64,000 nt of DNA from positions 124,001 through 188,000 of the forward strand of contig NZ_JBDOHS010000003.1 of the NCBI RefSeq assembly GCF_039832105.1, read 5' to 3'. This document shows positions 26,027 to 34,627 of the stretch, one piece after another. Every line of letters starts with the position of its first letter. Position 1 is the stretch's first letter. The translations under genes and the position numbers were made by a program. This DNA is from Dorea_A sp016295505 (lineage in GTDB: Bacteria > Bacillota > Clostridia > Lachnospirales > Lachnospiraceae). The notes beneath the pieces were generated by a model that saw nothing but the letters and a program-made list of their open reading frames with translations, did not search any database and had not been told where the DNA came from.

Positions 26027-27055
26027 ATGCATATGGCAGATGCTTTGGTATCACCGCAGATCGGAGCTGCAATGTATACAGTTTCTGCGGCGGCAGCCAT
26101 CTATTCTATAAAAAAAGTACAATCTGAAAATGATCTGAAGAAGGTTCCTGTCATGGGCGTTATGGGAGCATTTGTATTTGCCGCCCAGATGATCAACTTC
26201 ACCATTCCGGGAACCGGATCCAGCGGACATCTGTGTGGAGGGATGCTTCTTACGGCACTTTTGGGCCCTTATGCCTCTTTTCTCACGATGATCACCATTT
26301 TGTTGATTCAGTGTCTGATGTTCGCAGACGGAGGACTACTGGCTCTGGGGTGCAACATCTGGAACATGGCATTTTATGGGTGCTTTCTGGGATATTTTTT
26401 ATTCTGGAAACCGTTCATGCAGAAAGGTCTGTCCAAAAGAAAGATCATGTCAGCTTCTGTCCTTGGCTGTATCCTTTCATTGCAGCTGGGCGCACTTTCT
26501 GTCACACTGGAGACATATTTTTCCGGTGTAACCGCTCTTCCTTTTCGCGCATTTGTCTTAACCATGCAGCCGATCCATCTGGCAATCGGATTCATCGAAG
26601 GTCTGATCACCTCGGCCGTTCTGCTGTTTATATATGAAAATCGGCCTGAATTGCTCACATTCGGGAATTCTTCTGAGATTCAGAACCGGCTGAGCCGAAA
26701 AAAGATATTGACAGTCCTCGGAATCTGCACTGTACTGATTGGGGGATGCCTCTCTCTTATCGCTTCACAATATCCGGATGGTCTGGAATGGTCCATAGAA
26801 CGTCTGACCGGTTCTGAAGAGATCACGGCCGAAAACTCCGCATATGAGACAGCGGCAAAGGTACAGGAGAAGACAGCTCTGTTTCCGGATTATGCTTTTT
26901 CACATTCAGATCAGGCAATCGGAACATCCTTTTCCGGTATTCTTGGATCTGCTATCGTCGTATTTGTATGCATCGGAGGCTGTTATCTTTTCCGTTTCTT
27001 CCACAGTCGCTTCCGCGAAGACCAGACACACAGAAGGGATCGCGACCATGAGTAA
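26027..27055 (+). CDS. cbiM: energy-coupling-factor metal transporter, CbiM with fused PDGLE/CbiN domain
   Basis: A 342-residue membrane protein. It starts MHMADALVSPQIGAAMY, where the N-terminal Met-His of CbiM/NikM helps bind the metal. It has about seven spans including SSGHLCGGMLLTALLGP. From about residue 225 a second module with SQYPDGLEWSIERLTG is the PDGLE (CbiN-like) domain, fused. It is the substrate-binding component for Co2+ or Ni2+. The GGGAGG site precedes ATG at 26027. It overlaps the next gene by 8 bases. Confidence 0.88.
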   Translation: MHMADALVSPQIGAAMYTVSAAAAIYSIKKVQSENDLKKVPVMGVMGAFVFAAQMINFTIPGTGSSGHLCGGMLLTALLGPYASFLTMITILLIQCLMFADGGLLALGCNIWNMAFYGCFLGYFLFWKPFMQKGLSKRKIMSASVLGCILSLQLGALSVTLETYFSGVTALPFRAFVLTMQPIHLAIGFIEGLITSAVLLFIYENRPELLTFGNSSEIQNRLSRKKILTVLGICTVLIGGCLSLIASQYPDGLEWSIERLTGSEEITAENSAYETAAKVQEKTALFPDYAFSHSDQAIGTSFSGILGSAIVVFVCIGGCYLFRFFHSRFREDQTHRRDRDHE

Positions 27056-27815
27056 GATGAATGGAACTGTAAAAGAACTATATCATATGGATGAGTCAGC
27101 TGCGCGGGACACATGGCTGAACCGTCTGCACCCACTGGTAAAACTGCTTGTAACTTTGCTCTACATTATCATTACAGTTTCTTTTTCCAGATATAATCTA
27201 TCGGGTGTACTTCTGATGGCAGTCTATCCTGTCGTTCTGTTCATGATCGGAGACCTTTCTTTTGTATACAGCATCCGGAGCCTCCGGATTGTGCTGCCCT
27301 TTGTCTGCCTGGTCGGTATCATTAATCCCTTCCTTGACAGACAGCCTGCTTTTACCATTGGAGGATTCATCATTACCGCCGGAATGATTTCCATGGCTAC
27401 ACTTATGCTGAAAGGCTTTCTGTGTATACTGTCGTCTTATCTTCTGATTGCATCCACCAGCCTGGAAAGTATCTGTTATGCCCTCCGAATGCTCCATATC
27501 CCCACTATTCTGGTCACACAGCTCCTGCTGACCTACCGTTACATCTCTCTGCTTCTTACAGAAGCTGAAAAGATCATGGAGGCTTATTCCCTTCGGGCTC
27601 CGGGTCAGAGGGGAATCCACATCAAAGCCTGGGGATCTCTCGTTGGAGGACTTCTTCTTCGAAGTATGGACCGGGCATCCGCATTATATGAAAGTATGGT
27701 TATGAGAGGCTATACCGGAGAATTTTATTATGGGCAGAAAAAAAGACTCCGAACGCAGGACATTATCTATCTTCTGCTTTGGACCGCTGTATTTGCTGCC
27801 ATAAAACATTGTTAG
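27048..27815 (+). CDS. cbiQ: energy-coupling-factor transporter transmembrane protein CbiQ
   Basis: A 255-residue T-component beginning MSKMNGTVKELYHMDESAAR. It has about five spans, the WLNRLHPLVKLLVTL start helix, and the ATPase-coupling helices with EAYSLRAPGQRG and ALYESMVMRGYTG (Ala-Arg-Gly type motifs). It links CbiM to the ATPase. Its start at 27048 lies inside the end of cbiM, which fixes it despite a much longer open frame upstream. Confidence 0.88.
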   Translation: MSKMNGTVKELYHMDESAARDTWLNRLHPLVKLLVTLLYIIITVSFSRYNLSGVLLMAVYPVVLFMIGDLSFVYSIRSLRIVLPFVCLVGIINPFLDRQPAFTIGGFIITAGMISMATLMLKGFLCILSSYLLIASTSLESICYALRMLHIPTILVTQLLLTYRYISLLLTEAEKIMEAYSLRAPGQRGIHIKAWGSLVGGLLLRSMDRASALYESMVMRGYTGEFYYGQKKRLRTQDIIYLLLWTAVFAAIKHC

Positions 27816-27835
27816 AACAGGAGGAAAACCAATCC

Positions 27836-28573
27836 ATGAGTCATATACATATAGACCTGGAAGATGTTTCATTTGAATACGAAAAAGGTCGAAAGATATT
27901 AGACCATATCAGCTTCACCGCACATGAGCATGATTCTATCGGTCTGATCGGAGCCAATGGCGTCGGAAAGTCTACACTTTTAAAACTTCTGGTCGGCCTG
28001 AATCTGAACTATAGCGGAAGTATCCGGGTGGAAGAAATACCTGTTGAGAAGGATACGCTTCCAAAGATCCGCGAGCGTATCGGATACGTCTTTCAGGATT
28101 CTGACAACCAGCTGTTTATGCCGACGGTATATGAGGACATTGCTTTCGCGCCACGAAACTATGGCCTGTCTGAATCCGAGGTTCAAAGGAGAGTTCTTCA
28201 GGCTCTGGATGCCGTACACATTACTTCCCTGAAGGATAAGCCAATCTACAAGCTGTCCGGCGGCGAAAAAAAACTGGTCTCCATTGCAACCATTCTCTCC
28301 ATGACTCCGGACATTATCCTGATGGATGAACCATCCATTGCACTGGATCCAAAGAACCGTAGAAACCTGATCCACATACTGAATCAGTTCGATCATCTCA
28401 AGATCATAGCATCCCATGATCTTGACCTGATCCTGGATACCTGTAACCGCACGATATTGCTCAGCAATGGCCGGATTGCAGCTGATGGAGATACTTCTGC
28501 TATTCTGAACGACCAGAACCTTCTGGAAGAAAATGGACTGGAACTGCCTCTCTGCCTGCAAAGGAGGCAGTAG
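27836..28573 (+). CDS. cbiO: energy-coupling-factor transporter ATPase CbiO
   Basis: A 245-residue ABC ATPase. Walker A is GLIGANGVGKSTLLK, the Q-loop is in GYVFQDSDNQLFMPTV, the signature LSGGEKKLVSIA, Walker B IILMDEPS, and the switch histidine in IASHDLD. Start ATG at 27836 follows AGGAGG. It powers the CbiMQO cobalt or nickel importer as third gene of the operon. Confidence 0.92.
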   Translation: MSHIHIDLEDVSFEYEKGRKILDHISFTAHEHDSIGLIGANGVGKSTLLKLLVGLNLNYSGSIRVEEIPVEKDTLPKIRERIGYVFQDSDNQLFMPTVYEDIAFAPRNYGLSESEVQRRVLQALDAVHITSLKDKPIYKLSGGEKKLVSIATILSMTPDIILMDEPSIALDPKNRRNLIHILNQFDHLKIIASHDLDLILDTCNRTILLSNGRIAADGDTSAILNDQNLLEENGLELPLCLQRRQ

Positions 28574-28610
28574 GGAAGCGTCTTTACACTATAATATACA
28601 ATTCTGGCAT

Positions 28611-28678
28611 AAAAAAATATCCACAAGATAAGCTGAGGTAAGCGATTTAGCGTCGAAGCGTTCTTGTGGAAATTTTTA
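28611..28678. terminator. bidirectional terminator after cbiO
   Basis: TCCACAAGA and TCTTGTGGA form the stem, flanked by A7 on the left and TTTTTATA on the right. The loop is unusually long (about 33 bases) and carries smaller internal pairings (AAGCG/CGCTT type). It separates the convergent cbiO and symporter genes. Confidence 0.65.
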
Positions 28679-28694
28679 TATACCGTATTGAATA

Positions 28695-30074
28695 TTATTT
28701 TTTTGATTGATTGGTTATGTATCCTGCTGCCGTAATGACGATCGTCACTGCAATTCCCAAAAACAGAGAATCTATCGTAGCAGGTAATATGAATTTTCCG
28801 ATCAGGGTAAATACCGGTCCTGCAATCATGGAAGCCATCGCATATTTCGGCGGGATCTTTCCAGGCATGAATAATGCCGTGCAGAGCGGTATAAATGCTA
28901 CAGATCCACGAAGTCCCATGGACATGAAGCTCCATCCCAGGATCAGATCTCCGAGATCTCCAAGACTGAAGATCGCACATACAACCAGAATCACTACAAT
29001 AATCATTCTGGTCACCTGCAGTGACTTTTCCGGAGAGGCATTCTTATTAACATATACTTTATAAATGTCCCGGCAGAAGATGGAAGACATTCCAAGTGCA
29101 AGTCCTGCTCCGGTTCCCACTACTGCAATCAGAAGTGTTCCAAGCATAATACCTCCGACTAACGGCGGCATATGATCCAGAATAAACAGTGGAAGAGCCA
29201 TCTTCGTATCAATATCCGGATAATTCAGTCTCATATACATACCTACAAAGATTCCTGCCACGCCAATGATCGGAATCAGAACTGCGCTGAGAAGCGCTCC
29301 TCTTTTCGATACTTTCAGATTTTTTGCTGAAAGTATGGCTGTGATATAAGACTGTGTCGTTAATACACCAAGTAATAAGGAGATTCCTGCTCCCAGGTCT
29401 ACCGTCGCACCTCTTGCGATCAGATTAAAATATGTCGCATGCGGTAATTCCGGATTACTCCAGAATGTTCCAAATCCTCCTGAAACTGCAACTGCCAGAA
29501 TACCACAGGCACCGACAGATACATACATCAATATCGTCTTAACAATTCCTACGTATCCTGCTCCCAATGAGCCGCCGAATAATACATAAGCAAGCATTAA
29601 TACAATCGTCAGGATCGTACCGACAATCGGAGACAGTGAACTTACTGCTGTGATCAAAGCAACACCGGATAAAATCTGTGCCACAATACTTAAGAATGTT
29701 CCAAGAGAGTTCAAAAGAGCCATGACTGTACTGCTCTTTTCTCCGTATTCTCTGGCAAACAACTGCGGAAGAGTCGTGATTTCACTGTTGAATAACGGCT
29801 TTGCAAACGCAAGACCAAGAACCAGTACTCCGATACCTCCGCCCAGTGTAAACCACCATGCAGAAAATCCATATGTATATGCCAGCTGAGCAGTTCCTAT
29901 CGTGGAAGAACCCCCAACCAGAGTTCCGATAATCGCTCCCATAACCAGCCCTGCGGAAGCGTTATGTCCACCATCATAATCTGAAGCAGATTTTACCTGT
30001 TTTCCTGAATATACACCGACTCCTATGATAATCAGAATAACCAGAGCCGCCCCTATATAATGCATGAATGTCAT
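28695..30074 (-). CDS. sodium:solute symporter family protein
   Basis: A 459-residue membrane protein with about 12-13 spans: VGVYSGKQVKSASDY after the first helix, GTLVGGSSTIGTAQLAYTYG, and GAGLALGMSSIFCRDIYK in the core. It belongs to the SSS/APC fold but is divergent from the symporter at 1540-3024. It is last of the ALDH-ptb-buk operon, 68 bases after buk with a GC-rich hairpin between. It probably imports or exports the acid or its precursor that the enzymes process. Substrate is unknown. Confidence 0.8.
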   Translation of the reverse strand: MTFMHYIGAALVILIIIGVGVYSGKQVKSASDYDGGHNASAGLVMGAIIGTLVGGSSTIGTAQLAYTYGFSAWWFTLGGGIGVLVLGLAFAKPLFNSEITTLPQLFAREYGEKSSTVMALLNSLGTFLSIVAQILSGVALITAVSSLSPIVGTILTIVLMLAYVLFGGSLGAGYVGIVKTILMYVSVGACGILAVAVSGGFGTFWSNPELPHATYFNLIARGATVDLGAGISLLLGVLTTQSYITAILSAKNLKVSKRGALLSAVLIPIIGVAGIFVGMYMRLNYPDIDTKMALPLFILDHMPPLVGGIMLGTLLIAVVGTGAGLALGMSSIFCRDIYKVYVNKNASPEKSLQVTRMIIVVILVVCAIFSLGDLGDLILGWSFMSMGLRGSVAFIPLCTALFMPGKIPPKYAMASMIAGPVFTLIGKFILPATIDSLFLGIAVTIVITAAGYITNQSKK

Positions 30075-30109
30075 CTTTTTATCCTCATTTCCTATCTAAT
30101 ATTAAGATT

Positions 30110-30134
30110 CGCCCGCCGTCTGCGGCGGCGGGCG
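30110..30134 (-). terminator. GC-rich intercistronic hairpin between buk and the symporter gene
   Basis: CGCCCGCCG pairs with CGGCGGGCG across a 7-base loop. No clear T-run follows, so it more likely protects or processes mRNA than fully terminates it. Confidence 0.5.
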
Positions 30135-30142
30135 TCAATCCT

Positions 30143-31252
30143 TTATCTCTTATACAGAACATCAAAACCCGGGAATACCGGCTCTCCGGTATAGGATTTT
30201 GGTTCCTCTTTTCCTTCCAGGACACGAATTGCACCTGCTGCCAGCGCATCCATCTCATATTCACCCGGATATAATTTTACCGGTGCAATAAATTCGACAC
30301 GCTCTCTGATCATTTCATCCATAATATCAGAGTATGCAACTCCGCCTGTCAGAATGATCGCATCCACTTTACCTTTCATTACGGATGCCATTGCCGCAAT
30401 ATCTTTTGCAATCTGGTAAGCAGTTACACGATATACCAGTTCAGCGAACTGATCACCCTCTTCTATCCTGCGTTCTACCTCGATCGCATCTGAAGTTCCA
30501 AGGTGGGCAACCCATCCTCCGGTCTTCATGATCTTGGTAAACATTTCCTGCTTTGTATATTTTCCGGAATAGCACATCTCTACAACATCTGCAAGCGGTG
30601 CTGTTCCACTTCTGGTCGGAGCCATACGTCCTTCACCACGTGTGCTGTCGACCGTATCAATCATTCTTCCCTGGCAGTGTGCACTGACAGAGATTCCACC
30701 TCCAAGGTGTGCCACGATCAGATTCAATTCTTCATATGGGGTTCCACAGTCAGCTGCATATTTTCTTGCAGCTGCTCTCTGATTCAGCGGATGACCGCGG
30801 CTGGTACGTAAAAGTTCAGCAAATCCCGTCATACGGGCTTCTTCCTCAAATTCGTCTACGCTGCTTGCATCTACAATAAATGCGCGTCCCTCAAACTCTT
30901 CTGCAAAATCTTTCGCAAGAAGCGGTCCAAGGTTACCAGGATGCTTACTTCCCGGTCCTACCTGGCCATCGGCATACATCTTATCATTTACCTCATATAC
31001 GCCGCCATCCATCGGCAACAAACCGGTACAGATTGCAGAAAACGCATCTGCCGTATGCGGATCTACTCCCTTTTCCTGAAGAGTCTTGATAATGATCTCC
31101 TTACGGTAAGGAAGCTGATCTACGATATTCGGAAATACCGCCAGATCACTGGCAGGATGTGCAATATTTTCTGAAAAAATCTTCTTATCATCCTCGTACA
31201 GCGCTACCTTTGTTGAGGTTGATCCGGGATTTAATACAATCACTCGATACAT
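30143..31252 (-). CDS. buk: butyrate kinase
   Basis: A 369-residue acetokinase-family enzyme (about 355 usual). Motifs are LNPGSTSTKVALYED at the N-terminus, NLIVAHLGGGISVSAH for phosphate binding, and IILTGGVAYSDIMDEM for adenosine. It converts butyryl- or other acyl-phosphate to the acid with ATP formation, or the reverse. It follows ptb by 11 bases. Neighbours (acylating aldehyde dehydrogenase, symporter) suggest a short- or branched-chain acid other than main-route butyrate. Confidence 0.92.
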   Translation of the reverse strand: MYRVIVLNPGSTSTKVALYEDDKKIFSENIAHPASDLAVFPNIVDQLPYRKEIIIKTLQEKGVDPHTADAFSAICTGLLPMDGGVYEVNDKMYADGQVGPGSKHPGNLGPLLAKDFAEEFEGRAFIVDASSVDEFEEEARMTGFAELLRTSRGHPLNQRAAARKYAADCGTPYEELNLIVAHLGGGISVSAHCQGRMIDTVDSTRGEGRMAPTRSGTAPLADVVEMCYSGKYTKQEMFTKIMKTGGWVAHLGTSDAIEVERRIEEGDQFAELVYRVTAYQIAKDIAAMASVMKGKVDAIILTGGVAYSDIMDEMIRERVEFIAPVKLYPGEYEMDALAAGAIRVLEGKEEPKSYTGEPVFPGFDVLYKR

Positions 31253-31263
31253 AAAATTGCTCC

Positions 31264-32181
31264 TTAATTCTTATTCATTTCCTGCGCTGCAAGAACCGCA
31301 AGTGCAATAGAATTCATCTTGGACTCATCAGAACTTGCACGTGAAGTAAGTACCATTGGTTTGGCAGCGCCCATAATACATCCGGCTTTTCTGCATTTTG
31401 CAAAATATTCCATTGACTTATTCAGAATATTTCCGGCTTCGATATCCGGTGTGATCAGAATATCTGCATTTCCGGCTACCGGATGATCGATTCCCTTGTG
31501 ATGTGCAGCCTCCACAGAAACTGCATTGTCCATTGCAAGAGGTCCTTTTACCATACATCCGGTAATCTCGCCTTCTTCATTCATTCTGGTAAGCTCTGCA
31601 GCATCCAGTGTTGCAGGCATCTTCGGGTTTACCTTTTCTACGGCACAGAGAACTGCAACCTTCGGATTCTCATTACCCATTGCGTGTGCAATGTCAACAC
31701 ATGCCTTGATAAGATCCACTTTCTGCTCCAATGTCGGCGCAATCGTCATGGCAGAGTCACTGAGTAAGAACATCCGGTCAAATCCAGGAACCTCCATCAG
31801 TCCCACATGGCAGATCAGATTTCCTGTACGAAGTCCATACTCTTTATTCAGTAAAGCCTTCAGTGCAACTGAAGTATCAACAAATCCCTTCATCGGAAGA
31901 GAAGCCTTTCCTTCTCTTACCAGCTTAATTGCCGTTGCACATGCTTCCGGTTTTTCTTCCTCATTTACGATTTCAAATTTTGACAGGTCAATCTCATGTT
32001 CTGCCGCAATTTCCCGGATCTCTTTTTCATTTCCTACCAGATATGCACCTTTAATAATGCGGTTCTGATATGCATTCCAGACGGACATAAGAACGTCTGC
32101 ATCCTGGGCAACAGCCACAGACAACGTCTGTGGCTCCCCATTCTGTACTTTCTCAATTAATTCTTCAAAACTACGAATCAT
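31264..32181 (-). CDS. ptb: phosphate butyryltransferase / phosphotransacetylase-family protein
   Basis: A 305-residue enzyme of the Pta/Ptb family. It has LPMKGFVDTSVALKALLNKE, ITGCMVKGPLAMDNAVS, and the C-terminal GNADILITPDIEAGNIL typical of phosphate butyryltransferase. It swaps CoA for phosphate on an acyl group. It lies 20 bases after the aldehyde dehydrogenase and 11 before buk, so the trio forms an acyl-CoA to acid ATP-yielding branch, or runs backwards to activate an acid. Confidence 0.88.
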   Translation of the reverse strand: MIRSFEELIEKVQNGEPQTLSVAVAQDADVLMSVWNAYQNRIIKGAYLVGNEKEIREIAAEHEIDLSKFEIVNEEEKPEACATAIKLVREGKASLPMKGFVDTSVALKALLNKEYGLRTGNLICHVGLMEVPGFDRMFLLSDSAMTIAPTLEQKVDLIKACVDIAHAMGNENPKVAVLCAVEKVNPKMPATLDAAELTRMNEEGEITGCMVKGPLAMDNAVSVEAAHHKGIDHPVAGNADILITPDIEAGNILNKSMEYFAKCRKAGCIMGAAKPMVLTSRASSDESKMNSIALAVLAAQEMNKN

Positions 32182-32201
32182 AATCCAGTCTCCTGTGCTG
32201 C

Positions 32202-33569
32202 CTATTCTGCCCAGATCTCTTCGTCTGTCGGGATCGGTTTGTCTGGTAATCTATATGCGATTCTTGCGATGTTAACAAGATTATGCCACCATAAGTTCTC
32301 AGAGATAGAGTTATTGCCCCATGTTCCGCATCCAAGAGTAGCTGTCGGATTCAGACCGTTGTCAAGTCCTCCGCCAAGTCCGGATGATCCGATCATGTTA
32401 ACACCAACACGAGATACCGGAAGTAACTCTGCTGCATATTCCACATGCTCTTTTGTATTGGAGTGAACAACTGCACTGTGTCCTGCACCCTCGTTCTTCA
32501 GGTTTGTAACAGCTACATCTACAGCCTCTTCCCATGTGTCATAAGCTCTGATTGCAAGTACCGGGCAAAGTTTCTCTTTTGCAAGGTATTCGTCAGCACC
32601 ATATTTCTCGATCTTAACAAGAAGCAGTTTTGCTTCTTCCGGACACTCAAGTCCTGCTGTCTTAGCGATAAATGCCGGTGATGCACCAACAACATCTTTA
32701 TTGATAGCGCCTGTCGGGAACATACCCTTTCTTAAAGCATCTACATCTGCAGGCTCGCTGATATAGTGAGCACCCAGTTTTACAAGCTCTGCTACCAGCT
32801 CATCATACTTCTCAGCCGGAACATGTACACACTGCTCACAGGTACAGAGAACACCGTTATCATAGATACGGCTTACTACAACCTTCTGAGCTACGTCTGC
32901 AATATCAGCATCTCTGTCAACCAGTGTCTGAACGTTACCAGCTCCAACACCGAATGCCGGTTTTCCGCTTGAGTATGCAGCTTTTACCATTCCAGGACCA
33001 CCAGTAGAGATACATGCATCACATTCTGACATGATCAGACCAGAGATTTCAACGGTCGGTTCCGGTACGATCTGGATCAGATCTTCAGGAGCTCCAACCT
33101 CTTTTAAAGCCTGTCTCATTAAGTTAACAGTCTCAACACCTGTCTTCTTTGCACGTGGATGTGGTCCAACGATAATTGCATTACCACCTTTTAATGCGAT
33201 CATTGCATTCTGCATCGGTGTCATGGTCGGGTTTGTTGTCGGAGATACAACACCGATTACACCAATCGGTTTCGCAACCTTTACAATACCTTCTGCATCA
33301 TCATACTCGATGATTCCACGGCTCTTAACACCTTTTAATTTTGCCCATACGGCTTTTGCTTTTCCTTTGTTTTTCTTGATCTTATCTTCATAGACACCCA
33401 TACGTGTCTCTTCTACAGCCATCTTTGCCAGCATCTCTCCGTTGTCATAGATGATCTTTCCGATAGCACGTACTGCTTTATCTACATCTTCCTGTGAGAA
33501 CTGTTCAAATTCTTGCTGTGCAACTCTTCCCTTCTGAATGAGATCTAATACATATTCCTTTGCTTCCAT
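32202..33569 (-). CDS. CoA-acylating aldehyde dehydrogenase (EutE/SucD-like)
   Basis: A 455-residue aldehyde dehydrogenase without the long alcohol dehydrogenase half of AdhE. It has PIGVIGVVSPTTNPTMTP, the STGGPGMVKAAYSSGKPA stretch typical of acylating forms, and the catalytic cysteine in YDNGVLCTCEQ. It interconverts an aldehyde, CoA and NAD with acyl-CoA and NADH. It is first gene of an operon with ptb and buk, behind a FadR-type regulator and a perfect palindrome. Substrate chain length is unknown; acetaldehyde, butanal or succinate semialdehyde types are possible. Confidence 0.85.
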   Translation of the reverse strand: MEAKEYVLDLIQKGRVAQQEFEQFSQEDVDKAVRAIGKIIYDNGEMLAKMAVEETRMGVYEDKIKKNKGKAKAVWAKLKGVKSRGIIEYDDAEGIVKVAKPIGVIGVVSPTTNPTMTPMQNAMIALKGGNAIIVGPHPRAKKTGVETVNLMRQALKEVGAPEDLIQIVPEPTVEISGLIMSECDACISTGGPGMVKAAYSSGKPAFGVGAGNVQTLVDRDADIADVAQKVVVSRIYDNGVLCTCEQCVHVPAEKYDELVAELVKLGAHYISEPADVDALRKGMFPTGAINKDVVGASPAFIAKTAGLECPEEAKLLLVKIEKYGADEYLAKEKLCPVLAIRAYDTWEEAVDVAVTNLKNEGAGHSAVVHSNTKEHVEYAAELLPVSRVGVNMIGSSGLGGGLDNGLNPTATLGCGTWGNNSISENLWWHNLVNIARIAYRLPDKPIPTDEEIWAE

Positions 33570-33603
33570 TTCGACTCCTCCTTAAGCGTAAGCTCTAAAC
33601 GTT

Positions 33604-33632
33604 ATATGTACAATGTACTACATTGTACATAT
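33604..33632. promoter_or_regulatory. 29-bp perfect palindrome, probable GntR/FadR operator
   Basis: ATATGTACAATGTA, a central C, and TACATTGTACATAT are perfect arms. The palindrome lies 35 bases before the aldehyde dehydrogenase start and just downstream of the FadR-type regulator gene. The TTGTACA half-sites recur at 33672-33690. FadR-type proteins bind such short inverted repeats. Confidence 0.75.
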
Positions 33633-33650
33633 CATTTCAATCGGCATTAC

Positions 33651-33705
33651 ATAAAAAAATAACCTCAAAAAATTGTGCATTTTGTACAATTTCCCAAGGT
33701 TATTT
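33651..33705 (-). terminator. gntR terminator with an operator-like palindrome in its loop
   Basis: On the minus strand AATAACCT pairs with AGGTTATT and seven T residues follow. The loop contains ATTGTACA-N3-TGCACAAT (33672-33690), one mismatch from a perfect inverted repeat and sharing half-sites with the 29-bp palindrome. DNA binding and RNA termination signals thus coincide. Confidence 0.65.
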
Positions 33706-33773
33706 GTGTTTATTTTTTAACATTTTTGCTATTTTTTTATCAATTCGTATCCGTATTGCGTTTTTCAAAAACT

Positions 33774-34490
33774 CTATAATAACAACTCCTGCCACAATCT
33801 CAGTCGCTCGTCCATGAAGTCCGCAATTGCTTTCTTATCTCTTGCCTCCAGAATATCCACCTCTTTCAGATAATTATCCGGAAGTGCATTCAGCATATTC
33901 CTCTCAACAGATACTTCGATTGCCTTGTGTCTGGTAAACGATGCAATCTTTCGCACAATACTGTCCAGCTGATACAGCATGCGGTTCTTGGAGATCTCAC
34001 TCAGATATTCGTTAAATCTTTTACTTGCCTGATACATTCCCTCAATATCCGCAGGCTCTTCATTCATAATCTTCTGAAATTCCAGTCCGTACTCTCTAAG
34101 CTTACGTACCTCTTCGTCGGAGGCATTCAGAATTGCCAGATACAACACTGAATTTGCAACTGCAATCTTCACTTCCAGAAGCTCCTCCATCGAATGTTCT
34201 GACAGAATCAGTCCGTACAACAGCGGATCCAGCAGCTTATTATTGTATTCTTCCACAACAAAGGTTCCCTCCGAACGACGGATCTCAAGAACACCAAAAG
34301 CAACCAGGACCTTCAGCGCCTCTCTGACTGCGTTACGACTTACCCCAAGCTTTTCACTGAATTCCACTTCTGTTGGGATCTTGTCTCCCGGCTTCAGTTC
34401 ACCGCTGATCAGCGCATCCGTAATTCTCTTCACGAGGATCTCTGAGATGGATCCCTTCGGAAGCTCCGCAAACAAATTATTATTTTCCAT
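33774..34490 (-). CDS. GntR/FadR-family transcriptional regulator
   Basis: A 238-residue protein. The winged helix is ITDALISGELKPGDKIPTEV and EKLGVSRNAVREALKVL, then RRSEGTFV. The all-helical FCD effector domain follows, with the metal-binding pattern spread over MEELLEVKIAVANSVLY and later residues. It sits directly upstream of, and on the same strand as, the ALDH-ptb-buk operon with two operator-like palindromes between them. It is likely a repressor released by an organic acid. Confidence 0.9.
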   Translation of the reverse strand: MENNNLFAELPKGSISEILVKRITDALISGELKPGDKIPTEVEFSEKLGVSRNAVREALKVLVAFGVLEIRRSEGTFVVEEYNNKLLDPLLYGLILSEHSMEELLEVKIAVANSVLYLAILNASDEEVRKLREYGLEFQKIMNEEPADIEGMYQASKRFNEYLSEISKNRMLYQLDSIVRKIASFTRHKAIEVSVERNMLNALPDNYLKEVDILEARDKKAIADFMDERLRLWQELLL

Positions 34491-34627
34491 GTGTCATCAC
34501 TTTCCATACCATATTCTCATTCATGCCCCCGCCCGGAACATGCAACATTGAATCTATTATAGCAGACTGTTCAGACGATTTACAAGTAATATCCGAAATT
34601 ATCTTAATATCCATCCCTGTCTCCAGT

